Shown: positions 1-6,498, numbered from the stretch's first letter. The stretch is 8,038 bases of DNA from an uncultured bacterium (GCA_900554095.1 USGC01000075.1:1-8038), one strand, 5' to 3'. The notes: generated from the letters alone by a model not told the origin. Program-made: numbers and translations.

Positions 1-33
1 ATTTCTATTTAATTTTCAATTTATCGAGCGCAT

Positions 34-77
34 GTGATAGCTTTGCTATCACCCCCTTCTTTTCGATAATCGAAAAG
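34..77. repeat. Two adjacent perfect palindromic hairpins
   Basis: Positions 34-52 form GTGATAGC-TTT-GCTATCAC, an 8-bp perfect stem. Positions 59-77 form CTTTTCGAT-A-ATCGAAAAG, a 9-bp perfect arm pair. Between them is a CCCCC run, and a GC-rich patch with GGGCCC follows at 78-90. Neither hairpin has a T-run on either strand, so they are not ordinary intrinsic terminators, although they lie just downstream of the minus-strand gene ending at 102. The arrangement resembles a REP-like or MITE-like intergenic repeat, but one copy cannot prove repetition. Confidence 0.5.
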
Positions 78-101
78 CCGGGCCCCTGCCAATCGCCAAG
101 T

Positions 102-341
102 TTATTTGACTTTATTTGAATTGCGGAAAGGTGCCATCATACGGCCAGCGCCGCTTCGCATTTTTGCAAATTTTGATGTTGCTGAAGTATTTTCACTTAC
201 CACAAAAATGTCTGAAGTATTCTTTATCGGTAAATTTTTTTTAGATAAGTATTTAACGCATGGCTCTGGTAATTTAAACGGTTGTAAAGCCTTGTCTATT
301 GTTGAAACCGGATTTTTACTTATTCCAAAAATTTTTGCCAT
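102..341 (-). CDS. Small basic protein of unknown function (79 aa)
   Basis: I do not recognise this protein. The minus-strand reading is preferred over the overlapping plus-strand ORF because AAGGAG (347-352) lies 5 nt before its ATG, while the plus ORF has no such site. It begins MAKIFGISKNPVSTIDKAL and ends in a Lys/Arg/Asn-rich tail (RNSNKVK). It has a single Cys, no signal peptide and no membrane segment. It lies 25 nt downstream of a tRNA-Cys gene on the same strand with no obvious promoter between them, so it may be transcribed from the tRNA promoter. The stretch after its stop holds two hairpins without T-tracts. Expression is well supported by the ribosome binding site; function is unknown. 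Confidence 0.65.
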   Translation of the reverse strand: MAKIFGISKNPVSTIDKALQPFKLPEPCVKYLSKKNLPIKNTSDIFVVSENTSATSKFAKMRSGAGRMMAPFRNSNKVK

Positions 342-366
342 CGATACTCCTTTATTACATTAAAAA

Positions 367-438
367 AGGCGACACCCAGATTCGAACTGGGGGATAAGAG
401 CTTTGCAGGCTCCTGCCTTACCACTTGGCCATGTCGCC
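367..438 (-). tRNA. tRNA-Cys (anticodon GCA)
   Basis: On the minus strand the acceptor arms are GGCGACA and TGTCGCC, followed by discriminator U, as expected for tRNA-Cys. The anticodon arm is GGAGC-CTGCAAA-GCTCT, giving anticodon GCA. The T arm is CCCAG-TTCGAAT-CTGGG. The CCA end is not encoded; the gene is followed directly by a run of T. All arms pair, so the tRNA looks functional. Confidence 0.97.
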
Positions 439-452
439 GTCCTCATTTCTTT

Positions 453-481
453 ATAATAAAAAAGACATAACTTAATGTCAA
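453..481 (-). promoter_or_regulatory. Sigma-70-type promoter of the tRNA-Cys gene
   Basis: On the minus strand TTGACA (476-481) is followed after exactly 17 nt by TATTAT (453-458), with the tRNA starting 14 nt further on. It is a near-consensus housekeeping promoter and probably also drives the small protein gene behind the tRNA. Confidence 0.85.
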
Positions 482-629
482 GGTTTAAAAATTAAAAAGT
501 TTTTAATGATATCCTGTGGTAGAACACCATATAATTCTTCAAAATAGCCACTGCACGATAGCGGCTCCAATAAGTGCTGATTTGCGCCTGCCTCAACACT
601 GTTATCTTGTTTTTTACATTAAAGAAGGC

Positions 630-658
630 TTGACAAATTACCCAAAATCGTAAATAAT
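630..658 (+). promoter_or_regulatory. Promoter of the first pilin-like gene
   Basis: TTGACA (630-635), a 17-nt spacer, then AATAAT (653-658), which matches 5 of 6 bases of the -10 consensus. A perfect TATAAT at 664-669 lacks a -35 at proper spacing and is too close to the ribosome binding site. The promoter lies 25 nt before the ATG at 683 and supports that codon as the true start. Confidence 0.7.
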
Positions 659-672
659 GTTAATATAATTTT

Positions 673-685
673 GGAGGTTTAAATG
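673..685 (+). promoter_or_regulatory. Ribosome binding site and ATG that set the start of pilin-like gene 1
   Basis: GGAGG (673-677) is 5 nt before ATG (683-685). It is the only good initiation site ahead of the pilin frame; the pilin frame itself has no ATG, GTG or TTG between its opening at 712 and a TTG at 784, which is inside the conserved hydrophobic helix. This forces the conclusion that the gene starts here and is frameshifted in the present sequence. Confidence 0.75.
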
Positions 686-1455
686 AGCCATAAAGACTAT
701 AAACTAATTAGCCCCCCCCCATAAAACTCAATAGACATAGGCTTTTTCAGCCTTCATTTACTTTAGCAGAAGTTTTAATTACATTGGGAATTATTGCAAT
801 TGTTGCTACGATGACACTCCCGACAATAATTCAGAAGCAGCAGACTAAGGCTATATTGACATCTTTAAATAAAAGTTACTCCGAATTGCAAAACATCGTT
901 AATTTAATATCGAACAATTACGGTGAAGACGTAGGAGTTGTTGTTAAACAACTGGATAATAACCAACTAAACCAGCTTTTTATGAGCTATTATGACAATG
1001 CGCAAGACTGCACAGATAACACCTGTTTCAATGGTCGTAACATTACATATTATAATTATGTAGACATACCTCTAAAAAGTTTTGCAGAAGGAGATAAGAC
1101 AATCAATGCTTATCTTTCAAACCAAAGATTTATAACAAAAGACGGGAGGCTTTTTATTTTTGGCGAGCGCGCTCAACATGATATTAACAACGGATTAATT
1201 ATATCGGTTGATGTTAATGGGCCGTTTAAAAAACCAAACGCTTGGGGGCGCGACACCTTTTCATTTAAGATTACGCAAAAACAAATAAAACCTTGCGGAG
1301 GATTGGTGTTGTGTTCAAATGTTTACAATTTTAACTGCAATTCGTCTCAAAAAGGCATTTATTCAGGAATTGGCTGCACATACTATGCTCTTACAAAAAA
1401 AGGCTTTCTTGATAAAAAATATTACTATGACAGATACATTCAAGGTGAATTATAG
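683..1455 (+). CDS. Type IV pilin/pseudopilin-like protein 1, frameshifted at a poly-C run (probable phase-off form)
   Basis: From ATG 683 the present sequence encodes only MSHKDYKLISPPP and a TAA at 722. One more C (ten instead of nine) joins this start to the open pilin frame and gives about 257 residues. In that form, leader residues 1-25 are followed by FTLAEVLITLG at 26-36, with the invariant Glu at +5 of the mature protein and a hydrophobic helix: a class III (prepilin) signal. Ser, not the usual Gly, is at -1. The C-terminal half has VDVNG, KKPNAWGRDTFSF, a C-x4-C pair (DCTDNTC) and GCTYYAL near the end, shared with the pilin at 7221-7928. Such proteins are processed by prepilin peptidase and assembled at the inner membrane into pili or secretion pseudopili. 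The domain is clear; its specific role is unknown. A sequencing error in the run is the main alternative to phase variation. Confidence 0.8.
712..720 (+). repeat. Poly-C run (C9), candidate phase-variation switch
   Basis: Nine consecutive C lie within AT-rich DNA, at codons 10-13 of the pilin-like gene. With nine C the frame ends at TAA (722-724); with eight it ends at a TAG a few codons later; with seven or ten it continues into the pilin. Runs of this length in contingency genes of other bacteria change length by slipped-strand mispairing. Confidence 0.7.
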
Positions 1456-1501
1456 CCGATTGTTCACTTTTTAGATTAAACGTATTTAATATTAATCCCT
1501 C

Positions 1502-1530
1502 TTTACAAATCTATTTAAGTAAGTTATAAT
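1502..1530 (+). promoter_or_regulatory. Promoter of the second pilin-like gene
   Basis: TTTACA (1502-1507), 17-nt spacer, perfect TATAAT (1525-1530). It lies 18 nt before the ATG at 1549, so the second pilin-like gene has its own promoter rather than depending on gene 1, which ends 46 nt before the -35 box. Confidence 0.8.
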
Positions 1531-1537
1531 ATTTATA

Positions 1538-1551
1538 AAGGAGGATGTATG
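1538..1551 (+). promoter_or_regulatory. Ribosome binding site and ATG that set the start of pilin-like gene 2
   Basis: AAGGAGG (1538-1544) is 4 nt before ATG (1549-1551). No ATG, GTG or TTG exists in the pilin frame between its opening at 1568 and the conserved pilin motif at 1718, so this is the only credible start. The ATG at 1847 is inside the mature protein and has no ribosome binding site. Confidence 0.75.
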
Positions 1552-2386
1552 AAAATCACTAAATTAACTGAAAACCAAACGGGGCTGCTACGCAGGTAGA
1601 AACATTGTCGCTGGATTAGTAGATAAAGTCCAATGCACGTTTTCTCATGAGGTTAGTAAAACCTCACCCAAATTTCTAAACCCGCATGGCTCGCTAAGAA
1701 ATTCTACAAAACTTGCCTTTACTTTAGCTGAGGTTCTAATTACTCTTGGTATAATCGGTGTAGTCGCTGCCTTAACCCTGCCGGCAATTATTGCGAAGCA
1801 TCAAAAGGTTAAAGTCGCCAGCAAGCTTAAAAAGTTTCAATCTGTTATGGAGCAGGCAATTTTAGCTGAAGAAGCACAAATCGGAAGTAGAGAATATTGG
1901 CTTCCCGACAATAGAACTCAAGCTAATTTTAAAGAATGGTTCAACGAACATCTCGCTAAGCATCTCAAAATTATCTACACTGAAGATTTACATGAAACAT
2001 ACGACTTTTACAAAGTTGGATTTGAAGACGGTTCTGGTTTTATAGCGTATCATAGTTATGACCCGCCAAGTAACAATAAAGCCAGTAACCGTGCGCATTT
2101 CTTCTATTGCACAGAGCTGAAATACTGCGGGATTAATAGATTTGACGGACAAACATCCTTTTTATTCTCAATATGCGGAGACGGAAAGTTTATCCCCTCA
2201 ACCTGTGGTATTTATTATGCTTACGACAGAACCAGGTTATTAGACGGATGCAAATACGGAAATCAGGATAATGCAGAAGAAAGCACAAAAGACAAACGCC
2301 ATAGCTGTGCCAGACTTATTCAATATGACGGCTGGGACATTAAACCTGATTACCCTTGGCGCCAGACAATTCTTGAGAAGAAATAA
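1549..2386 (+). CDS. Type IV pilin-like protein 2, frameshifted in its leader
   Basis: From ATG 1549 the frame ends at TAG 1597 after MKITKLTENQTGLLRR. The pilin frame (+1) is open from 1568 to 2386. Removing one G from GGGG (1581-1584) would fuse them into about 278 residues. The leader would be 56 residues, followed by FTLAEVLITLGIIGVVAALTLP with Ala at the -1 cleavage position and Glu at +5. The C-terminal domain differs from the other two pilins: it is Cys-rich, with RHSCARLIQYDGWDIKPDYPW close to the end, an ending I associate with a second pilin-like family in this type of organism. The 50 codons of stop-free leader argue that it was translated recently. It could be a pseudogene, a sequencing error or a programmed shift at AGG-UAG. 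It converges on adhE over a shared terminator. Confidence 0.75.
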
Positions 2387-2390
2387 AACT

Positions 2391-2430
2391 TAAAAAAAAA
2401 AGACCCGCTAATAATAGCAGGTCTTTCTGT
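2391..2430. terminator. Bidirectional intrinsic terminator between pilin-like gene 2 and adhE
   Basis: Arms at 2399-2409 and 2416-2426 pair over 11 positions with a 6-nt loop. On the minus strand the one non-Watson-Crick position is a G-U wobble, and the stem is followed by a run of T, so it serves adhE best. On the plus strand that position is a C-A mismatch and the tail is shorter (TCTTTCTGTTT), so termination of the pilin transcript would be weaker. Confidence 0.85.
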
Positions 2431-2444
2431 TTACAGTTTTAAAA

Positions 2445-5117
2445 CTATTTTGCCGGATAGTAATCTCTTACTACACCTTCAAATGCATCTTTGTAGATCG
2501 CTTTGATATCTTCCATCAACGGATATGCAGGGTTTGCACCTGTGCATTGGTCGTCGAATGCAAGTTCTACCATATGATCTAATTTCGCATTGAAGTCAGC
2601 TTCTGTTACGCCGAAGTCTTTAATTGAATTCGGAAGGTTAACAGCTTTCATCAACTTGTCGATTGCGTCGATTAACAATTCAACTTTTTCGTCGTCATTC
2701 TTGCCGCCAAGACCTAATTCGTCAGCAATTTGAGCGTATTTAGATTTTGCATTCGGGAATTTGTATTGCGGGAAGATACATTGTTTTTTCGGACAATCAA
2801 CGGCATTGTATTTGATTACCTGTCTGATTAACAATGCGTTAGCAACACCGTGAGGTACGTTGAAGGTTGCACCAAGCTTGTGAGCCATTGAGTGGCAAAG
2901 TCCCAAGAATGAGTTTGCAAATGCCATACCGGCAATTGTTGCGGCATAGTGCATTTTTTCTCTTGCGATAGGATCGTTTGCGCCTTCTGTGTATGATCTT
3001 TCCAAGTATCTGAATACAAGTTTTGTAGCTTCTAATGCGTTTGAATTTGTAAAGTTAGTTGCTAATGCTGAAACGTAAGCTTCAACTGCGTGAACTAACG
3101 CGTCAATACCGGATGCTGCTGTTAAGCCTTTTGGCATGCCATCAACAAAGTTCGGGTCAATTATTGCCATATTCGGAGTTAAAGCGTAATCAGCGATGGC
3201 ATATTTTACATGAGTTTCATCGTCTGTAATGATTGCAAACGGTGTAACTTCTGAACCTGTACCTGAAGTTGTCGGGATAGCAACCATTGTAGCTTTTTTA
3301 CCCAAATCAGGAATTGAACAAATTCTCTTTCTGATATCCATAAATCTCATTGAGATATCTTCAAATACTGTATCAGGTTGTTCGTACATTAACCACATAA
3401 TTTTTGCAGCATCCATCGGAGAACCGCCGCCGAGTGAAATAATTACATCCGGTTCATACGGTCTGATGATTTCCATTGCCTGATTAATTGTAGATAATGT
3501 CGGATCCGGTTTTACATCAAAGAATATCTGGTGATCAATACCGATTTCATCCAACACGTTTGTAATGCAGTCTACCGCACCTGAATTGAACAAGAATCTG
3601 TCAGTTACGATAAAGGCACGTTTTTTGCCTTGAAGTTCACGAAGAGCAAGGTCAATAGCACCTCTTTTGAAGTAAACTTTTGGCGGAACTTTGAACCAAA
3701 GCATATTTTCTCTCCTTTCAGCAACTGTTTTGTAGTTCAATAAGTTTTCAACACCGATGTTTCCTGATACAGCGTTTTTACCCCAAGAACCGCATCCGAG
3801 TGAAAGCGACGGTTCAAGTTTGAAGTTGTACAAGTCGCCGATACCGCCTTGTGCTGAAGGTGAGTTGATTAATACACGGCAAGCAGGCATTCTTTCTGCA
3901 AATCTGTCAACTCTTTCTTGGCTTCTTGTATCTGTATAAAGGTCAGCAGAGTGGCCTGCGCCGCCTTTTGATACGAGCTCGTAAGTCATTTCGGTTGCTT
4001 CGTCAAAGTCTTTTGCTTTGTACATTGTCAAAATCGGTGATAATTTTTCTCTTGAGAACGGATCTTCCCAATCTACCGAAGGTCTTTCTGCAAGAAGAAT
4101 TTTTGCTGTTTCAGGTACTTTGAAGCCTGAAAGTTCAGCAATTCTGTGAGCGCTTTGACCAACGATGTCAGGGTGAGCTGTTCCGCGTTTCGGGTCGATG
4201 AACGGAAGGTCAATCATTTTCTTTTCATCAGACGCGCTCAAAAGGTAAGCACCTCTGTAGATGAATTCTTTTTTAACTTCTTCATAAATTGAATCAACAA
4301 CAACAACTGATTGTTCAGAAGCACAAATCATACCGTTATCGAAAGTTTTTGACATAAGGATTGAAGAAACAGCCATTTTTATATCAGCAGTTTCATCAAT
4401 AACAGCGGCTGCGTTACCAGGGCCTACACCTAAAGCAGGGTTACCTGATGAGTAAGCAGCTTTAACCATTCCCGGGCCGCCTGTTGCTAAGATGCAAGCG
4501 ATGTTAGGGTGTTTCATCAATTGGTTTGACAATTCGATTGACGGAACATCAATCCAGCCGATAATATCTTCTGGAGCGCCAGCTTTAACGGCAGCTTCCA
4601 AAACGATTTTAGCAGCTTCAATTGTACATTTTGTTGCTCTAGGGTGTGGTGAGAAGATAATTGCGTTTCTTGTTTTCAAAGCGATTAATGATTTGAAAAT
4701 AGCAGTTGAAGTCGGGTTAGTTGTCGGAACGATACCTGCAATAACGTCTAAAGGTTCTGCAACAACTTTAATTCCGTTAGCTTTATCTTCTTTGATAATT
4801 CCACAAGTTTTAGCATTTTTGTGTTTGTTGTAAATGTATTCTGATGCGAAGTGGTTTTTGATAATTTTATCTTCCAAAACACCCATTCCGGTTTCTTCGT
4901 GAGCCATTCTTGCTAGAGGAATACGTGCTTTGTCAGCGGCAGTTGCGGCTGCTTTGAAGATTGCATCAACTTGTTCTTGTGTAAAGGTTGCAAAAATCTT
5001 TTGAGCTTTTTTCGCTCTTTCGATAAGCAATTCCAATTGTTCAGCGCTGTCAACCAGATTAGACTTGTTTAGGGTCTTTTCTAAGGTTTCAACGGTCTTT
5101 TTGCTTTTTGTTGTCAT
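2445..5117 (-). CDS. adhE: Bifunctional acetaldehyde-CoA/alcohol dehydrogenase AdhE
   Basis: AdhE reduces acetyl-CoA to acetaldehyde and then ethanol in the cytoplasm, oxidising two NADH per acetyl unit; in known organisms it forms helical spirosomes. The protein has 890 residues, the usual family length. Residues ~20-460 are the aldehyde dehydrogenase domain: NAD-loop TGGPGM (212-217), and catalytic Cys265 in FDNGMICASEQS. Residues ~475-885 are the iron-dependent alcohol dehydrogenase domain: GGGSPMDAAK (563-572) and metal ligands Asp672, His676, His742, His756, offset by 19 from the E. coli enzyme. All key residues are present. An N-terminal extension of about 19 residues, rich in Lys/Thr/Ser, precedes the family start. 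AAGGAG lies 9 nt before the ATG. It is monocistronic, with its own promoter, a Rex-type operator and a strong terminator. Confidence 0.98.
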   Translation of the reverse strand: MTTKSKKTVETLEKTLNKSNLVDSAEQLELLIERAKKAQKIFATFTQEQVDAIFKAAATAADKARIPLARMAHEETGMGVLEDKIIKNHFASEYIYNKHKNAKTCGIIKEDKANGIKVVAEPLDVIAGIVPTTNPTSTAIFKSLIALKTRNAIIFSPHPRATKCTIEAAKIVLEAAVKAGAPEDIIGWIDVPSIELSNQLMKHPNIACILATGGPGMVKAAYSSGNPALGVGPGNAAAVIDETADIKMAVSSILMSKTFDNGMICASEQSVVVVDSIYEEVKKEFIYRGAYLLSASDEKKMIDLPFIDPKRGTAHPDIVGQSAHRIAELSGFKVPETAKILLAERPSVDWEDPFSREKLSPILTMYKAKDFDEATEMTYELVSKGGAGHSADLYTDTRSQERVDRFAERMPACRVLINSPSAQGGIGDLYNFKLEPSLSLGCGSWGKNAVSGNIGVENLLNYKTVAERRENMLWFKVPPKVYFKRGAIDLALRELQGKKRAFIVTDRFLFNSGAVDCITNVLDEIGIDHQIFFDVKPDPTLSTINQAMEIIRPYEPDVIISLGGGSPMDAAKIMWLMYEQPDTVFEDISMRFMDIRKRICSIPDLGKKATMVAIPTTSGTGSEVTPFAIITDDETHVKYAIADYALTPNMAIIDPNFVDGMPKGLTAASGIDALVHAVEAYVSALATNFTNSNALEATKLVFRYLERSYTEGANDPIAREKMHYAATIAGMAFANSFLGLCHSMAHKLGATFNVPHGVANALLIRQVIKYNAVDCPKKQCIFPQYKFPNAKSKYAQIADELGLGGKNDDEKVELLIDAIDKLMKAVNLPNSIKDFGVTEADFNAKLDHMVELAFDDQCTGANPAYPLMEDIKAIYKDAFEGVVRDYYPAK

Positions 5118-5160
5118 AAATTTTATCTCCTTATAGTAAAATTTTATTAGCTTCAGCTAT

Positions 5161-5178
5161 TCGTGAATTATTTCACAA
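5161..5178 (-). promoter_or_regulatory. Rex operator of adhE
   Basis: The plus strand reads TCGTGAATTATTTCACAA; the minus strand matches the known Rex consensus TTGTGAA-N4-TTCACAA at every defined position but one. It begins 5 bp downstream of the adhE -10 box, over the expected transcription start, where bound Rex would block initiation. Rex is a repressor that releases DNA when NADH/NAD+ rises, and adhE is one of its standard targets. The rex gene is not in the window. Confidence 0.85.
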
Positions 5179-5182
5179 TTAC

Positions 5183-5211
5183 ATTATAGAATAAAGAATA
5201 TAAAAAAGCAA
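5183..5211 (-). promoter_or_regulatory. Promoter of adhE
   Basis: On the minus strand TTGCTT (5206-5211), 17-nt spacer, perfect TATAAT (5183-5188). The -35 box is weak. The expected start site falls in the Rex operator, and the leader before the AdhE ATG is then about 60 nt. Confidence 0.75.
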
Positions 5212-5259
5212 GTGTATTTTTTACAATCTTTATTTAATTTTAATATTTAATGTATTTGT

Positions 5260-6003
5260 ATGAAACTATTATACCACAAGTATTGTATACTGTTTGTTAT
5301 GAATATTCTTAAAAAATTTCTGTATTTCATTCTTTTAATCCAGGAAAAGCAGCTTACTGCAAGGCTTGGTAGGCATTTAAAGAACGGAGCTTCAAACAAA
5401 ACCTCCAAAACAGTCTTTGCCGGAAATGTAAAGTTGACCTTGACAACTGAAACAGAAAAAAATAAAGAATTAGTCTTAAAGACAGTTACTGAAATAGTTT
5501 CAGGGGTTAAGAACAATCCTTACATGCTCCTTGAGTACATCAAAACTCACGGAACAAAAGTGGTTAAGCTGAAAAATGCTGACAAAATCCTCTCAGTATT
5601 GGCGGAAGACGAAGGATTAATTTGTGAAAACAAAGGTTTCGAGGCTTTTTATTTGAACGTAATAACCGACAGCGGATTTTCTTTTAACAGCAAGCCTATG
5701 TTTATATTACGCGACGGTGAAATCGAGCCTTATTATATGCTCCATCAGTTTTACAAATGGTTTGCTCTAAAACAAGGGATGCCGGGATTTGATTACGTGT
5801 CCCAAAAACTTTTCAAAAAGTATCTGAATTCCTCTGACACAACAGGCCTTGAAAACCTTACGCTTGAAGAGATGACCGGGCTAAAAGAAGCTATTGCACG
5901 CGATAATGAGGCTATTGATTTCACTGTAAACTACGCAAAATCCATTGATGGCAGCAAAAACGTTTTAAATAGAATCAGAAACAACGGCGGAGCCAATATA
6001 TAA
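5260..6003 (+). CDS. Uncharacterised protein (247 aa), divergent from adhE
   Basis: I do not recognise this protein. Its first ~28 residues are hydrophobic (LYFILLI around 21-27), then a Lys-rich stretch leads into a mixed, soluble-looking body with aromatic patches (NPYMLLEYIKTHG, EPYYMLHQFYKWFALKQG). It ends RIRNNGGANI. The start is uncertain: ATG 5260 and ATG 5299 are in frame and neither has a Shine-Dalgarno sequence. A TATACT at 5286-5291 lies 7 nt before ATG 5299, which would fit a leaderless transcript from the second ATG. The long frame, stop directly before a hairpin, and lack of a better ORF on the other strand support it as real. It shares the intergenic region with adhE (143 bp between the starts) and converges on the rhodanese gene. 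Confidence 0.8.
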   Translation: MKLLYHKYCILFVMNILKKFLYFILLIQEKQLTARLGRHLKNGASNKTSKTVFAGNVKLTLTTETEKNKELVLKTVTEIVSGVKNNPYMLLEYIKTHGTKVVKLKNADKILSVLAEDEGLICENKGFEAFYLNVITDSGFSFNSKPMFILRDGEIEPYYMLHQFYKWFALKQGMPGFDYVSQKLFKKYLNSSDTTGLENLTLEEMTGLKEAIARDNEAIDFTVNYAKSIDGSKNVLNRIRNNGGANI

Positions 6004-6030
6004 AAAGAGGGAGGAATTACCCTCCCTTTA
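6004..6030. terminator. Intrinsic terminator between the 247-aa gene and the rhodanese gene
   Basis: GGGAGG (6009-6014) pairs with CCTCCC (6021-6026) around a 6-nt loop, extended by A-T and G-U pairs. On the minus strand it is followed by CTTTTTATAT, a good U-tract for the rhodanese gene. On the plus strand the tail is only TTT, directly after the stop of the 247-aa gene. Confidence 0.8.
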
Positions 6031-6042
6031 GACTATGACATT

Positions 6043-6432
6043 TTATTTTTCTGAAACTGATGCAAATCTGAAATCTTCCATCCAAACTTTGAAACCGCCT
6101 TCCAGAACTACAGCCGAATAGCCATATTCTGCAAGTGTTAGCGCTGCTTTATACGCGGCATGACATTGTTGGTTATAACCGTAAACAACATTAATGTCAT
6201 CTTTTGAAATATTGTCAAAGTTCTTGTCGATTTCGTCTTTAGGAATTGAGATTGCCGTTGGAATGTGTCCTATATCATAATCTTCACGGCGTCTTGCATC
6301 AATAATTTTTACCTTGCCTTCGTCCATAAGATATTTTAACTCTATTGGGCCAATAGTGAAAGCAAGCTTTTTACTAAAGTAATTTTGCGCTTTTTCAGTG
6401 TTTTTGCGCAATTCTGTAATACGATCCTCCAT
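6043..6432 (-). CDS. Single-domain rhodanese-like sulfurtransferase (129 aa)
   Basis: Rhodanese domains move sulfane sulfur through a persulfide on a catalytic Cys. The domain covers residues ~27-122. It has the signature DARRREDYDIGHIP (45-58), the active-site loop with Cys90 in GYNQQCHAAYKAA and the C-terminal motif GGFKVWMED (112-120). The N-terminal 25 residues are charged and helical-looking, without a signal peptide, so it is probably cytoplasmic. The Cys is present, so it should be active; the real sulfur acceptor is unknown. AAAGGA (6443-6448) is 10 nt before the ATG, and the whole initiation region is enclosed by a 10-bp inverted repeat, suggesting control. The gene lies 156 nt downstream of the 96-aa gene on the same strand, and I see no convincing promoter of its own. 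Confidence 0.92.
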   Translation of the reverse strand: MEDRITELRKNTEKAQNYFSKKLAFTIGPIELKYLMDEGKVKIIDARRREDYDIGHIPTAISIPKDEIDKNFDNISKDDINVVYGYNQQCHAAYKAALTLAEYGYSAVVLEGGFKVWMEDFRFASVSEK

Positions 6433-6480
6433 AACTTGATATTCCTTTCTTTGTTCAAGAAACAGAATAAATCAAGTTAT
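6431..6480 (-). promoter_or_regulatory. 10-bp inverted repeat enclosing the rhodanese ribosome binding site
   Basis: ATAACTTGAT (6431-6440) and ATCAAGTTAT (6471-6480) are perfect inverted copies 30 nt apart. In the mRNA the stem would loop out the AAAGGA site, and its 3' arm includes the first two bases of the ATG. It could be an RNA structure controlling translation or an operator for a dimeric DNA-binding protein. Confidence 0.55.
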
Positions 6481-6498
6481 GAGAAATTCGTTTGGTCA

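Noticed and set aside
106..363. Plus-strand ORF of 85 codons overlapping the small basic protein gene
   Set aside because: It has no ribosome binding site and its composition is hydrophobic without order; the minus-strand gene has AAGGAG at good spacing.
478..618. Minus-strand stop-free stretch of 46 codons (contains SCSGYFEELYGVLPQD)
   Set aside because: It looks somewhat protein-like, perhaps a C-terminal remnant, but has no start codon with a ribosome binding site and its stop lies in the tRNA promoter; too little to call a pseudogene.
784..786. TTG at 784 as the start of pilin-like gene 1
   Set aside because: It lies inside the conserved motif (the Leu of ITLG), removes the prepilin cleavage site, and has no ribosome binding site.
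1847..1849. ATG at 1847 as the start of pilin-like gene 2
   Set aside because: The frame is open upstream and encodes a textbook FTLAEVLITLGII helix; no ribosome binding site precedes 1847.
2828..4833. Several ORFs of 60-113 codons on both strands within adhE
   Set aside because: They are other-frame shadows of adhE, without ribosome binding sites.
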